Shown in pieces: positions 16,623 through 26,085 of a stretch of DNA of 50,576 nt (position 1 is the first letter of the stretch; every line of letters starts with the position of its first letter). The notes under the pieces were generated by a model. It made no database searches. It saw only the letters and a program-made list of their open reading frames with translations, and was not told the DNA's origin. Source of the stretch: a bacterium (GTDB lineage: Bacteria; Myxococcota_A; Bradymonadia; Bradymonadales; Bradymonadaceae); the NCBI GenBank assembly GCA_030427705.1, contig JAUIBR010000019.1, positions 72,001-122,576 on the forward strand, read 5' to 3'. A program made the translations under genes and the position numbers.

Positions 16623-17236
16623 ATATTGTCCGGAATACACTGCCCTTCGCCCTGAGGCGCGGTGGTGATTAGTCGAGCGCATTCGTAGTTCTCACGGCAA
16701 TCAGATTGCATCGTGCATCCGTCCACACAGAACGGTGAGGCAGCGTCGAAACAGCGCGAGTCGCCTGGGCAACTGCGTGTTGGTCCGGGCGTACACTCCA
16801 GCGTGCAATAGCCACCGGACCAAAGGCCATCGGCTTCCTCAAACAGGCAGCCACCAAGTGCGCCACCTCCGCAGTCCCAGCGATTGATGCAGGGATCGCC
16901 GACCTCGCCGGTTCCCGTTGCAGAGACGAAACATTCTTTGGTGTTGTCCCCGCCGATATCAGCGCAGGCGTATCCTTCACCACGACAGTCGTTGTCGTCA
17001 TTACAGGTCTTGAGGCAGTTTGTGCCGCCGCACGTTGAGCCCGCTGGACACATTCCGGTCTCGCCGCATTTCACCGTGCAGTAGCCGTCCTTGATCTCGC
17101 CAGGTTTGATCAGGCAGAAGCCGAGCTCTCCGCCGCTGCAGTCAGCATACGAAGAACAGGCATCGATGGGTGTGTCGAATCGGTACAGATCTTCGAGGTC
17201 AGCCGTGGTGGCCAGACCCAGATTCTGCTGATTCAT
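16619..17236 (-). CDS. Cysteine-rich secreted-type protein, probably 5'-truncated
   Basis: About 205 residues contain ~24 cysteines in repeated blocks such as CSSYADCSGGELGFC, CPAGSTCGG, CNDDNDCRGEGYAC and CINRWDCGGGALGGC. These disulfide-rich modules are typical of Myxococcota outer-surface proteins. Such proteins normally carry a signal peptide. Here neither the ATG at 17236 nor further in-frame codons to 17320 encode one, and no ribosome-binding site is visible. I infer that the true N-terminus has been lost, perhaps at a junction near 17240-17260. Confidence 0.6.
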   Translation of the reverse strand: MNQQNLGLATTADLEDLYRFDTPIDACSSYADCSGGELGFCLIKPGEIKDGYCTVKCGETGMCPAGSTCGGTNCLKTCNDDNDCRGEGYACADIGGDNTKECFVSATGTGEVGDPCINRWDCGGGALGGCLFEEADGLWSGGYCTLECTPGPTRSCPGDSRCFDAASPFCVDGCTMQSDCRENYECARLITTAPQGEGQCIPDNI

Positions 17237-17264
17237 TATGTCTTGGTCCCGTTGCCGCATCGTG

Positions 17265-17402
17265 TTAGGCGGATAAGACCACGATGCCGCACTGGCCGTC
17301 TTCAGACTCCGCAGTGACACCTGCCGCGGCGGAGTAGTTACATTTGAATTTTTGGGCAGGGCCGTCGTTCAACCACCACGGGCGCGTTTTGAACGAGAAC
17401 AT
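17265..17402 (-). CDS. Possible 45-residue fragment
   Basis: An ATG at 17400-17402 opens a short frame ending DGQCGIVVLSA. The middle (WWLNDGPAQKFKCNYS) reads like the C-terminal part of a secreted domain rather than a small protein. It may be a remnant created by the same rearrangement that truncated the neighbouring cysteine-rich gene. I do not recognise it. Confidence 0.25.
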   Translation of the reverse strand: MFSFKTRPWWLNDGPAQKFKCNYSAAAGVTAESEDGQCGIVVLSA

Positions 17403-17404
17403 CA

Positions 17405-18748
17405 ATGAAGCTGCTATTGATGGCTATTTTGCTATCTGTGCCCGGTCTCGCCTTTGCACAAACCTCCGTAATCTCCGAAGACCCCAATCCCAAATCTCAG
17501 CTCTGTCACAACCCAACGAACGCACTACACCACAACGGTGACGTCGTTTCCGTGGATTACTGGGGACAGTGGCGCGAGGTGAACGGGAAGCAAGTTCAAA
17601 ATGGCGGGAAGGATTATGACAGTTGTGAGACCGAAGCGCTGGTTCGCACGAACAAGGAAGGGCAGGTCGTTTGGGCCGTAGAGGCTGACTACACAACCGA
17701 AGCCGGTTTTTCACGTTTGGAGCGGATTACGTCAATCGCCGCGCTTCCAAACGGCAACACCGTGATACTGGCAAAAGAAGGCATTCAAGATGACCACCAG
17801 CATGTGCGTTTGGTGATGTACGATGCGGCTGGAAACATCGTCTGGACGCAACAGTCCAAAATCGCGCCAAAGTTTGCGGGTGGGCGGATTCTGGCCAACG
17901 ACAAATATGTCTACGTGTCGTTTAGTCTGACGAATTACGGGTACGAAGGAGGCAAGTTCCAGATGCCGGGCGGCAAGGTTCACCGCCTGAAGAAGAATCA
18001 ACACAAAGTGGTCCTGACCCAGTTCTCGGCAACGACGGGTGAACAGGTTTGGGAAAGACCCAACCTCGAAGCGGTTGGGCTTCGGTCTGGCGAGTTGTTG
18101 GCTATTCGCGGGCAGTATTCCAAAGCCGGAAGTAGCTTCGGTATCTATCGATTGGACCACTTCGGAAAGCAGCTTGGTCGTTCAAAAACAGCTGTGTTTA
18201 AAAATGAGCACAACCGGTCGATGGTCTGGTGGAACGACAAACTCTTGATGACGACCTACTTCAACGAAGTTCAAGACAATCGAGTTAAGCAACGCATCGG
18301 TAAGTTACGCGTATTTGATGTCCAAACAGGAAAGGTCACCCACACGCGTTTGCTATCCGACCGTGCGGTGCTTTCTCAGGCGGTGAGCGGCTCTCAAGTG
18401 TTTGTCGTCTCGCCAAGTAACTGCATTCGCGGACTCGAGAAGTACAGTTGTGTTAGCGACGGTGTCGACGTTTTGGAGCTCAGCAGTCCAACGGACGCGG
18501 GTACGTACACGAAGGTTGAACTTCCGGAAATCAAGTTACAGAACCGTTCGTTATGGGCCGCCAACATTGGGGATCAACTTTGGTACGGTTCCATCGGCTA
18601 TGCGGGTGACAAAGACACGCCCGGTACGTTGACCTTCCACACACACAGTCGGGCGGATGAACGTGAACCGGGCGAATTCTCGCGCTATGTCTGGTATCCG
18701 GTGCCAGCGAAGGCGAAGCCCAAAAGGACACCAGATGTGTTCTTCTAG
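17405..18748 (+). CDS. Secreted beta-propeller-like protein
   Basis: This 447-residue protein begins with a signal peptide (MKLLLMAILLSVPGLAFAQ, cleavage after AFA) and should be periplasmic or exported. The mature part has repeating strand-rich units with motifs such as VRLVMYDAAGNIVWTQ, LTQFSATTGEQVWERP and LRVFDVQTGKVTHTRL, each about 40-60 residues apart, as in PQQ-like or WD-type propellers. No cofactor or catalytic residues are evident. It lies alone, convergent with the caspase-like lipoprotein. The role is unknown. Confidence 0.75.
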   Translation: MKLLLMAILLSVPGLAFAQTSVISEDPNPKSQLCHNPTNALHHNGDVVSVDYWGQWREVNGKQVQNGGKDYDSCETEALVRTNKEGQVVWAVEADYTTEAGFSRLERITSIAALPNGNTVILAKEGIQDDHQHVRLVMYDAAGNIVWTQQSKIAPKFAGGRILANDKYVYVSFSLTNYGYEGGKFQMPGGKVHRLKKNQHKVVLTQFSATTGEQVWERPNLEAVGLRSGELLAIRGQYSKAGSSFGIYRLDHFGKQLGRSKTAVFKNEHNRSMVWWNDKLLMTTYFNEVQDNRVKQRIGKLRVFDVQTGKVTHTRLLSDRAVLSQAVSGSQVFVVSPSNCIRGLEKYSCVSDGVDVLELSSPTDAGTYTKVELPEIKLQNRSLWAANIGDQLWYGSIGYAGDKDTPGTLTFHTHSRADEREPGEFSRYVWYPVPAKAKPKRTPDVFF

Positions 18749-18754
18749 AGAAAG

Positions 18755-20575
18755 TTAGTTCACCGTGAGGGCGAACGAGGTGACCGTGCCGGTGTCCATT
18801 GCCCAGGTGTCGACGACTTTCAGCGTCCAAACACCAGCAGCAGACTCGCCGCGGAACTTCTCAAGCACTTCGCCGGTGAGGACGACGTTGTCATCCGAGG
18901 GATTGCTTGCCGTCGTGCCGTCGAACACAGTCGCTTCCACGCCGTCCTTTTCGAGCGTGATGACGAGGTCGCCGCGGTACGTGTGGTTGATGGCGAGGTC
19001 GAGCGTCAGCGTTTCGATGACGTCGTCGCTATCGATTTCAATAGTTGCCGTTGCGCCTTCTGGGTCGTTGTCTGGGATGGCAACTGGAGCCTCCATTTCG
19101 TATCGGTTTTCCGAAGCAGGAGGAGGTTCGATAACGCCACCCGGGGTGAAGCGGTTCGTCGTGACGCCGCTCACGCCGTAGATTTCGTGCGTTTCCGTGC
19201 CGCGCTGCTTGTAGATGTCGATGGCGTATCGGTTCATCGCTTCGATGATGCCTTCCCAATCGTATGTGCGGCCTGCGCTGTCTTCACCGCCGGATTCTGC
19301 GCCTGCGAAGAGGTTGGTGAGCAGGATGCGCGTTTCGTCTGCCATGTTGTGGAACCAGCCGGACTCGGTGTCGTTGACGACGTCTGCCATCAGCCAGCCC
19401 TCTGGGTCACCAGCGGTGACGTTGTTCTTGAACACCTGCTTCGTGTAGTACTCGTAGCTCCAGCAGGAGTTCATGAAGAAGATCTGGTACTTGCCGGTGT
19501 AGATGCTTGGGTCGTCAAGCACGTCCAGGCTGCCGTAGAACGAGTGACCGTTGTAGATGATGACTTCGTTCTCACGGACGACCTTGCTGAAGACGTTATC
19601 GTTGTCGTTCTTGAGCATCTTCAGGACTTCTGGGCCTACGACGGTGACACGTTGTTCCAATCCGCCCGAGGTCTTCGAGTAGAGGTCACCGTGCTCTGCA
19701 GCCGTCTTGCGGAAACCACGTTGGCTGAGGTGGCGCACGAACTTGTCGCGTCCGTAGGTTCCCCAATCCCAATCGCCTGGCTCCCAGTCGTAATCGGCGG
19801 CGCCGAAGAACACGACAACGTCGATGCGTCCGTCTTCGGTCAACAAGTGATACTCAGGATAGACGGTCTTGGAAGGTGCGAGGTTGACCAGCTCCAAGGT
19901 GGCGTCAATTCGCTCTACGCCTGCGCCTTCCATTGCTTCTGCACAGCCGTCTTTGTCTTGCTCGAAGTAGTAGAAGTAGTTGTAGTCTTCTGCGCCTTCT
20001 TCGCCATCTTCAAGGCATGCCGCGCCGACTTTGTCAGCCATGCGGCCAGGCAGCGAAGGAATCGTTGCGTGCCGAACTTCCGCGAGCACTTCGTCGATGG
20101 TCAGGCCTGACTCATCGAGCTCGGCATTGGTGATAATCGTCTCAACGTGTGCTTCGTAGCTGATGTCCAGGATTCCATCGGCGCGAAGGTTCGTATCGGT
20201 GACCTCCATGTCGGACGTCGACAGATTCAGGTGGAGAAGGTCGGAGTTAATCTGACGCTTGGCGTATTTGATTTGGGCATCCGCGATGTCTGCGAGCTCA
20301 AACTCATCAGCGAGCAGCTCTTCCATGTACTCTTCGCGGTCGCTGCCGTTGAGGTCGCTAAGGTCGACGCTCACACGTGCTGTGAAGACCGCGTCGACTT
20401 CAGCCGCCAAGTTTGAAAGGTAGCCAGTGTCGTCTTTTTGCCCTCGAATTGGCGCGAGGTCTGATTCGACCGACGGTGCGTCTTCGATCGTCGGTTGGTT
20501 AGTATCTTCTGTTCCTTGTGCACATGCGCCGAGGAGCGTTGCTGCTGCGAAAAATCCAATCCACTTTGCTTTCAT
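18755..20575 (-). CDS. Caspase-fold-like lipoprotein with P/Homo B domain
   Basis: This 606-residue lipoprotein starts at the ATG at 20573-20575 (GGAG upstream) with a lipobox in ATLLGACAQ. Residues ~30-330 are not recognised. Then come VIIYNGHSFYG (His344) and YQIFFMNSCWSYEYY (Cys371). Each is a hydrophobic strand ending in the candidate catalytic residue, the clan CD layout of caspases, gingipain and clostripain. The last ~100 residues match a proprotein-convertase P/Homo B domain: INHTYRGDLVITLEKDG, then AAGVWTLKVVDTWAMDTGTV. P-domains usually sit on secreted subtilases and metallopeptidases. Peptidase activity is inferred from the two motifs only. Confidence 0.7.
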   Translation of the reverse strand: MKAKWIGFFAAATLLGACAQGTEDTNQPTIEDAPSVESDLAPIRGQKDDTGYLSNLAAEVDAVFTARVSVDLSDLNGSDREEYMEELLADEFELADIADAQIKYAKRQINSDLLHLNLSTSDMEVTDTNLRADGILDISYEAHVETIITNAELDESGLTIDEVLAEVRHATIPSLPGRMADKVGAACLEDGEEGAEDYNYFYYFEQDKDGCAEAMEGAGVERIDATLELVNLAPSKTVYPEYHLLTEDGRIDVVVFFGAADYDWEPGDWDWGTYGRDKFVRHLSQRGFRKTAAEHGDLYSKTSGGLEQRVTVVGPEVLKMLKNDNDNVFSKVVRENEVIIYNGHSFYGSLDVLDDPSIYTGKYQIFFMNSCWSYEYYTKQVFKNNVTAGDPEGWLMADVVNDTESGWFHNMADETRILLTNLFAGAESGGEDSAGRTYDWEGIIEAMNRYAIDIYKQRGTETHEIYGVSGVTTNRFTPGGVIEPPPASENRYEMEAPVAIPDNDPEGATATIEIDSDDVIETLTLDLAINHTYRGDLVITLEKDGVEATVFDGTTASNPSDDNVVLTGEVLEKFRGESAAGVWTLKVVDTWAMDTGTVTSFALTVN

Positions 20576-20798
20576 GACGTTCTCCAAAATCAATTTCTCA
20601 ATAACGGCCGTCCATTGAGCAATGGTCGTGCCAGAATTGGATTTTGTTTGTGGAACGTTGCAAACGCCCATGAAACCTAGTGCACAAACGTCTGTTGGAA
20701 TCGAGCGTTGCCTCGAGTTTAACCGGGGTGGCAACTCTTGTTGCCGTTTTGGTGGTCACCAACGATCCGGTTTTACCTGGGGTTCGGCATCTTAGGCC

Positions 20799-21581
20799 CT
20801 AGGTGCCGGACCAATCGAGCTTCGCAAAGAAATCAGGTGTCTCACCAAACACCGCCATCACATCCGAATCAAACGGGGCACAGGCGTCGTACGACATTGC
20901 CAAGATATCGACCTGCCAAGGTTGCACGTAACGTTGGGTAACCAACAGTCCCGGCGCGCTCCACACATCGATGTTATGGAAATTGCTGGGCGGGCCCAAT
21001 GTCCGTTCGATCGCTGCATCAAAATCTCCCTTCTCTCGGTGACTCATACTGATGCTAACGGCGCCCGGTGGGCTGTACGCGGCCACGACTTCCGCGAGGA
21101 TAAAGGCACCTGGGTTCGCCCCGCGAACGAAACGTTCCGGCTGGCCGAGGTCATCCCCGGGGTCCTCGGGATTCAAGTCATCTGGTATCCGATCGAAGTC
21201 GAATCCCCAGATAACCGGACCATAGTCGACGCCAGAATGGGTGTGGTTGGGATCGAAACCAAACAGCAGGTCTGCCCACTTTTGGGAGTGAAAGACCGCG
21301 AATGAGTTTTCGTCGCGAAGTGGCAGCAATTGCGGTACCAGACCCACGCCGACATGGTTGGCGTCGGACCGTCTAAGCATGGTGGCGAATCGGATGAGCT
21401 CGCTTACCTCTTTGTGTTGTGGACCGAGCATGCCTTCAATGCGTTCCATCCATTCGATGGTCAGCTCATCGTCTTCTTGGATGACGATGCCATGCCAGTC
21501 GACGAGCGCGTTTCGGCACGCGGTCCAGACGCTCGATTCGTTTTTGAACATTGCGCCTGGTTCGTGGAATTTGTCTTTCAT
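20799..21581 (-). CDS. Hypothetical soluble protein
   Basis: This 260-residue acidic protein has no signal peptide or membrane segment. Trp-, Asp- and His-containing stretches (FDPNHTHSGVDYGPVIWGFD and SMSHREKGDFDAAIERTL) are visible, but no catalytic pattern emerges. I do not recognise the family. It has its own 5' region and no close operon partner; the next gene on the right is divergent. Confidence 0.6.
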   Translation of the reverse strand: MKDKFHEPGAMFKNESSVWTACRNALVDWHGIVIQEDDELTIEWMERIEGMLGPQHKEVSELIRFATMLRRSDANHVGVGLVPQLLPLRDENSFAVFHSQKWADLLFGFDPNHTHSGVDYGPVIWGFDFDRIPDDLNPEDPGDDLGQPERFVRGANPGAFILAEVVAAYSPPGAVSISMSHREKGDFDAAIERTLGPPSNFHNIDVWSAPGLLVTQRYVQPWQVDILAMSYDACAPFDSDVMAVFGETPDFFAKLDWSGT

Positions 21582-21621
21582 GAGTCCTGTTCGTGTCCCG
21601 TTGTAAGACGTGGAGTATTAA

Positions 21622-22770
21622 ATGCCGCCAGTCGTTCGAAAAGTGCTGTTTTGGTTACATCTGATCGCAGGCGTGAGCGCTTCGGTTGTCATGTTCGTAC
21701 TATGTGTAACCGGGGTGTTCCTCGCTGCCGAGCTCCCCGTAACAACTTGGGCGGATCGCGACCAGGTTGAGGTACCTGCCGATGCCCAAGGCATTCCAAG
21801 TGTGATGTCGATCTTTCAAGCCGCCGCCGAAACACATGGCGGCGAACTTCCGAAATCTGTGAGCGTGGGACGTCATCCGCAAGACCCCGCGGTCGCCAGC
21901 TGGGGACGTCGGGACCGAACTCAGTTCAACCCATGGACGCTTGAGAACCTGGGGAAGGGTAATGAAAGTGTGAAAGACTTCTTTCACACGGTCATGACGG
22001 TGCATCGCTGGTTCGCGCTAGAAGGTGACGTTCGAGACGCAGCACGAGTAGTGACGGGCGGTGTAAGCCTGCTTATGTTGTTGCTGATTCCCACCGGATT
22101 ACTGTTGTGGCTCCCGCGGCCACTTACGTGGAAGAAGGCCCGGTCGCTGCTCGTTCCAAAGCGGCTGCGGTATGGACAAGCGTTGGAGTTTCAATGGCAC
22201 CACGCGCTTGGCCTTTGGGCGGCGATTCCATTGCTATTTCTATCGGTGACGGGTGCAGCCATCGGGTTTCATTGGCTCAATGACGGGATAGCAACGCTGG
22301 CGGGCGGCGAGGTCAAGGAACGAAAGCAGCGCGGCGGACCACCCGCTGACCCTGAACCTGAGACGAACGGCGCAATCGACACGCGATTGCAGGGCGCAGA
22401 TGAAGCTCTTGCATACGCTGCGCAACAAGTGCCTGAGTGGCGTACGCTTTCGATTGAGGCTCCAAACGACAAGTCACAGGCGTTTACGGTCGTAGCTGAC
22501 ACCGGAAACGGTCGGCAAATGCAGCATCAAAAGACCCTCACCATCAGCCGAGACATCCACGAGACAGCACGAAAAGGCTGGGCCGAAACCCCGCGCGAGC
22601 GACAGTCACGAATTGTGGTTCGCTTCGGACACACAGGCGAGATGTTCGGGACGTTAGGTATTTTGTTGGCCGCAATCGTCACCTTGGCTGGGGCATTCCT
22701 TGCGTGGTCCGGGCTGGCTTTGTCAGTTCGCAGATTCTTGCGTTGGCGTGCGTCTCGGAACGGTTGTTAG
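21622..22770 (+). CDS. PepSY-associated membrane protein
   Basis: This 382-residue inner-membrane protein has the PepSY_TM layout: helix 1 (~residues 8-32, LFWLHLIAGVSASVVMFVLC), a periplasmic loop, helices near 140-165 and 200-220, a second loop, and a last helix near 345-368. HRWFALEG (~129) and WHHALGLWAA (~195) supply the membrane histidines typical of the family. Relatives are linked to siderophore-iron reduction and respiratory electron transfer. No TonB receptor is adjacent, so the substrate is open. Confidence 0.82.
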   Translation: MPPVVRKVLFWLHLIAGVSASVVMFVLCVTGVFLAAELPVTTWADRDQVEVPADAQGIPSVMSIFQAAAETHGGELPKSVSVGRHPQDPAVASWGRRDRTQFNPWTLENLGKGNESVKDFFHTVMTVHRWFALEGDVRDAARVVTGGVSLLMLLLIPTGLLLWLPRPLTWKKARSLLVPKRLRYGQALEFQWHHALGLWAAIPLLFLSVTGAAIGFHWLNDGIATLAGGEVKERKQRGGPPADPEPETNGAIDTRLQGADEALAYAAQQVPEWRTLSIEAPNDKSQAFTVVADTGNGRQMQHQKTLTISRDIHETARKGWAETPRERQSRIVVRFGHTGEMFGTLGILLAAIVTLAGAFLAWSGLALSVRRFLRWRASRNGC

Positions 22771-22833
22771 GATCTGTAAGTGTAAATCTCGGTCGGCCCT
22801 CCCTAGGTTCAGCGCACCACGAGGAGGTTCAAG

Positions 22834-23868
22834 ATGACGCTGAAACTAGAAGTACCATTCGCAATCCTGCTTTTGATCGTGTCCCTCGCAGTATCCGGCT
22901 GCGGCATGGGCGACATGGACGTCACGATGGACGACGACCATGACATGGGCGTCGATCAATCCCTCGACCAAGACGAAGAACCAGACATCGCATTGGGTGA
23001 GCCGCTTTGGGTCGACATGTCCGAAGACGTGGGCGCAGATACAGGGCCCGAACCTGAGCCCGAACCCGAACCCGAACCTGAACCGGTTGATACCTGCCCA
23101 CGAGTGCGAGTGACGGCCGGTGCTGGAATCCCGCTGAATGTTCGTCCCGGACCCAACACAGACCGGGCGCCCGTGGGCACCGTTTATCGCGGGATGGTCT
23201 TGCCAGTCTTGGATACCGTCCAAGGACAATCTATCAACGGCAACAAGACTTGGTACAAAGTGAAAACGTTCAATACCAACGGCTTCATCGCCGCAGAGTA
23301 TGCGAAGTGCACGACCGATAAGGCGACGAAACTGACCGCACCAAACGGCTTTTATCTGCCGCTCAAATGCAACAAGACGGCGCGAGTTTCCCAAGGTGTA
23401 AACGGTTCGTTCAGCCATCAAGGTCTGTACCGCTACGCCTGGGATTTCAGCATTGGAATCGGGGTTCCTCTGGTTGCGATGGCCGATGGCGTGGTGATTC
23501 ATACCTACGCAGGAACGAAACCGGGCTCTTCATGTGACGGAGGCGGACGGTCCTGCCAACCGTACGCGAACCACGTCGTGCTGCTGCACGGCGACGACAC
23601 GACGTCGACCTATCGGCACTTGTCCAAAGTCAGCGTTGAGGTTGGTGAATTCGTGCCGCGCGGTATCACAGTTGGTTTGTCCGGGCAGACTGGATACTCC
23701 ACGGGACCGCACGCCCACGTACAACGTATGACGAACTGCGGAAGCGCGTTTCCTCCGACGGCCGCGGTCTGCCAATCGATTTCAACGAAGTTCAAAGACG
23801 TGTCAGTCAACGGCGGCGTCCCCAGGACCGGCGACACGGTGAAGTCTGGTAACTGCATCGACCCGTAG
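22834..23868 (+). CDS. M23-type peptidase lipoprotein with SH3-like domain
   Basis: This 344-residue lipoprotein has the lipobox VSGC at residues 21-24 and GAGGAGG ahead of the ATG. An acidic linker with tandem Pro-Glu repeats (~71-84) leads to an SH3-like module (~89-158: PLNVRPGPNTDRAPVG, NGFIAAEYAKC). The C-terminal half is an M23/LytM peptidase fold: SHQGLYRYAWDFSIGIGVP supplies the first His/Asp zinc ligands and TGPHAHVQ the HxH. It should cut cell-wall peptides, its own or a prey cell's. The insert between His and Asp is longer than the usual HxxxD, so activity is likely but not certain. Confidence 0.85.
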   Translation: MTLKLEVPFAILLLIVSLAVSGCGMGDMDVTMDDDHDMGVDQSLDQDEEPDIALGEPLWVDMSEDVGADTGPEPEPEPEPEPEPVDTCPRVRVTAGAGIPLNVRPGPNTDRAPVGTVYRGMVLPVLDTVQGQSINGNKTWYKVKTFNTNGFIAAEYAKCTTDKATKLTAPNGFYLPLKCNKTARVSQGVNGSFSHQGLYRYAWDFSIGIGVPLVAMADGVVIHTYAGTKPGSSCDGGGRSCQPYANHVVLLHGDDTTSTYRHLSKVSVEVGEFVPRGITVGLSGQTGYSTGPHAHVQRMTNCGSAFPPTAAVCQSISTKFKDVSVNGGVPRTGDTVKSGNCIDP

Positions 23869-23935
23869 CGCTTTTTTGGTCGCGTGCGTCGCGCCGAGAC
23901 CTTAGTTTCGTTGTTCCCTAAACAGCGATTGCGCG

Positions 23936-25081
23936 ATGCGAGACACCCTACAGTTTTCCCTGCTCTCCCCATTTAGCGTCAAAGCACGCACCTTGTGTTG
24001 GGGGTTCGGGTTGAATCCACGCATCACTCCCCAAGATGGCGGTCCGTTGAATGCGGCCAGGATTGAGGCGACGATGCAGCTGGCGGCGCGCGGTATCGGC
24101 AAGTGTCTGCATCGCAATCCGTCCGCATTGGAGGAGTTTCCGTTGGTGCCATGGCTCTTCCCAGAGTCGGGTGGATACCTGTGTGACAGCACCGAGATTG
24201 GGTTGTATCTGGAGCGCACGCATGAAGGCGCGGTGACGCCCGGTGACCCTGCGACGGCGTTTGCCTCGCGGCTGATCGAAGAAGCAGTCGACGAGGTTGG
24301 CTTGTACGCGCTGCACCACACGCGCTGGGTGACGTCAGGTCGAACGACCATCGCCATGCCGAAACTCGCCGAAGAGATCGCCGGCAGTTTGGGCCGCCCA
24401 GCGGCAAGTCTGTTCATCAAGAAGTTTGGTCCACGGCAGGTGCGGAGGCTGAATTACTTGTTCAGCGTGGCGCCTGAAGGCGCAGACTTCTCGGACTTTC
24501 CTACCGACATGAAGCCTCCGGCCCGTGCGGGTTTTCCGCCGACCCACGAGCTCTTGGATACCATCTGGTTTAGCATGCTCGATGGCGTAGAACACGCGCT
24601 GGCCGATGGGCGCGACTACCTTTTTGGTGACGGGCTGACGATGGCGGATGCGGCGCTTATCGGCAATTTGGGCAGCACATTGCTAGTAGACCCCGAGGCT
24701 GCGGAAATCATGGAGGACCGCGCTCCGCGCACCGTTAGTTGGCTACGAGCCAATCTGGAGGGCACGCCGAAGTTAGGGGAGGTTCATGAGTTGGGCGAGT
24801 CCCAATCGCCGCTTTTGAATTGGGCATCGGAGGCATTCATTCCGTTGATGAAGCAAAACGCAGAAGCGTACGAACGTTGCCCGGTAGAAGAGGGCGGCCC
24901 TCGAAACGAGAAGGCCTACAATCGTGGGATCAACCTCTTTGATGGGGAGTTGATGGGGCACCCATATCGAACGGTTGTGAAGGATTTTCAGGTCAAGACC
25001 TACCGCGAAATCGGGAAGCTGTTTGAAGACCTGACGGATTCGGACAAATCGCGGCTCAGAGACCTCGGTGTTGAGATCTAG
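23936..25081 (+). CDS. Glutathione S-transferase-like protein
   Basis: This 381-residue protein has a thioredoxin-like N-terminal half ([20 protein letters not shown], then [20 protein letters not shown], the usual cis-Pro and Glu-Ser positions). Its helical GST C-terminal domain carries the diagnostic [17 protein letters not shown] near residue 235. It is about 130 residues longer than an ordinary GST, with an extra ~90-residue tail after the GST domain. It converges on the aldo-keto reductase and overlaps its stop by four bases. Confidence 0.75.
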   Translation: MRDTLQFSLLSPFSVKARTLCWGFGLNPRITPQDGGPLNAARIEATMQLAARGIGKCLHRNPSALEEFPLVPWLFPESGGYLCDSTEIGLYLERTHEGAVTPGDPATAFASRLIEEAVDEVGLYALHHTRWVTSGRTTIAMPKLAEEIAGSLGRPAASLFIKKFGPRQVRRLNYLFSVAPEGADFSDFPTDMKPPARAGFPPTHELLDTIWFSMLDGVEHALADGRDYLFGDGLTMADAALIGNLGSTLLVDPEAAEIMEDRAPRTVSWLRANLEGTPKLGEVHELGESQSPLLNWASEAFIPLMKQNAEAYERCPVEEGGPRNEKAYNRGINLFDGELMGHPYRTVVKDFQVKTYREIGKLFEDLTDSDKSRLRDLGVEI

Positions 25082-26040
25082 TAGCGGTCGCCAGAGGCGG
25101 CCCCAACAGGGAGGTTTTCGTCCAAGAACGCCATGTCTTCAGGCGACAGGTTGACGTCGTTGGCTCCGATATTCTCATCAAACCGGTGCTGCTTGGTTGT
25201 TCCGGGGATTGCGATGATGTGGTCGGCGCGGTGAAGCAGCCAGGACAAAGCGAGCTGCGCCGGTGTGACACCTTTCGATTCCGCCATCGATTGTACTGCG
25301 TCCACCAATTCCAGATTCTTCTGGAAGTTCTCGCCCATGAACCGCGGGTTGCCGCGTCGGAAGTCGTCTTCGGCAAAATCCTCCGGAGATTTGATGGCTC
25401 CGGTTAGGAATCCGCGCCCAAGTGGAGAATAGGCGACGAACGTGATTCCCAGCTCTTTGCAGGTGTCCAAGATTTCGTCCTCCGGATCGCGAGTCCAGAG
25501 CGAGTATTCCGTCTGCAAAGCGGTGATGGGGTGCACCTCATGTGCACGCCGAATCTGGTCTGCAGACGCTTCGGACAACCCCAGGTAGCGCACCTTCCCG
25601 GCTTTCACCAATTCCGCCATCGCGCCGACCGTCTCTTCGATGGGCGTGTTTGGGTCTGGACGGTGTTGGTAGTAGAGGTCGATCGTGTCGATACCGAGCC
25701 GTTTCAATGAAGCATCGCACGCCGAATGCACGTACTCGGGCTTGCCGTTGATTCCGAGCCAACCGCCGTTTTCATCACGCATCACGCCAAACTTGGTAGC
25801 GATGATGGCCTCATCACGTCGGTCTTTGAGTGCTGCGCCAAGCAGCTTTTCGTTTGTCCACGGACCGTACATATCGGCGGTGTCGAAGTGGTTCATTCCC
25901 ACGTCCAGGGCGTGGTGAATCAACGCCGTGCTCTTAGCGTCGTCCGCGGTGCCGTAAAAGTCGGACATGCCCATGCAGCCTAGGCCGATTGGCGAGATTT
26001 GTACGTCAGTTTTACCGAGGGTGCGTCGTGGGGAAGTCAT
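25078..26040 (-). CDS. Aldo/keto reductase
   Basis: This 320-residue NADPH-dependent reductase has the full catalytic tetrad: Asp53 and Tyr58 in FDTADMYG, Lys83 in ATKFGV, and His126 in YYQHRPDP. The cofactor-binding end is visible in [14 protein letters not shown]. The length is normal for the YhdN/AKR13-like branch (AKR family), which reduces aldehydes and ketones. It follows the methyltransferase gene by 45 bases on the same strand and may be co-transcribed with it and the DUF1801 gene. Confidence 0.93.
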   Translation of the reverse strand: MTSPRRTLGKTDVQISPIGLGCMGMSDFYGTADDAKSTALIHHALDVGMNHFDTADMYGPWTNEKLLGAALKDRRDEAIIATKFGVMRDENGGWLGINGKPEYVHSACDASLKRLGIDTIDLYYQHRPDPNTPIEETVGAMAELVKAGKVRYLGLSEASADQIRRAHEVHPITALQTEYSLWTRDPEDEILDTCKELGITFVAYSPLGRGFLTGAIKSPEDFAEDDFRRGNPRFMGENFQKNLELVDAVQSMAESKGVTPAQLALSWLLHRADHIIAIPGTTKQHRFDENIGANDVNLSPEDMAFLDENLPVGAASGDRY

Positions 26041-26085
26041 TGTCGCTCCATTGTTTTTGAGACCGATTTCGGACGGATGCTACCC

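Noticed and set aside
20730..20750. Terminator hairpin GGCAAC-TCTT-GTTGCC followed by GTTTT
   Set aside because: The stem is short, the T-run weak, and it faces no gene end on the plus strand.
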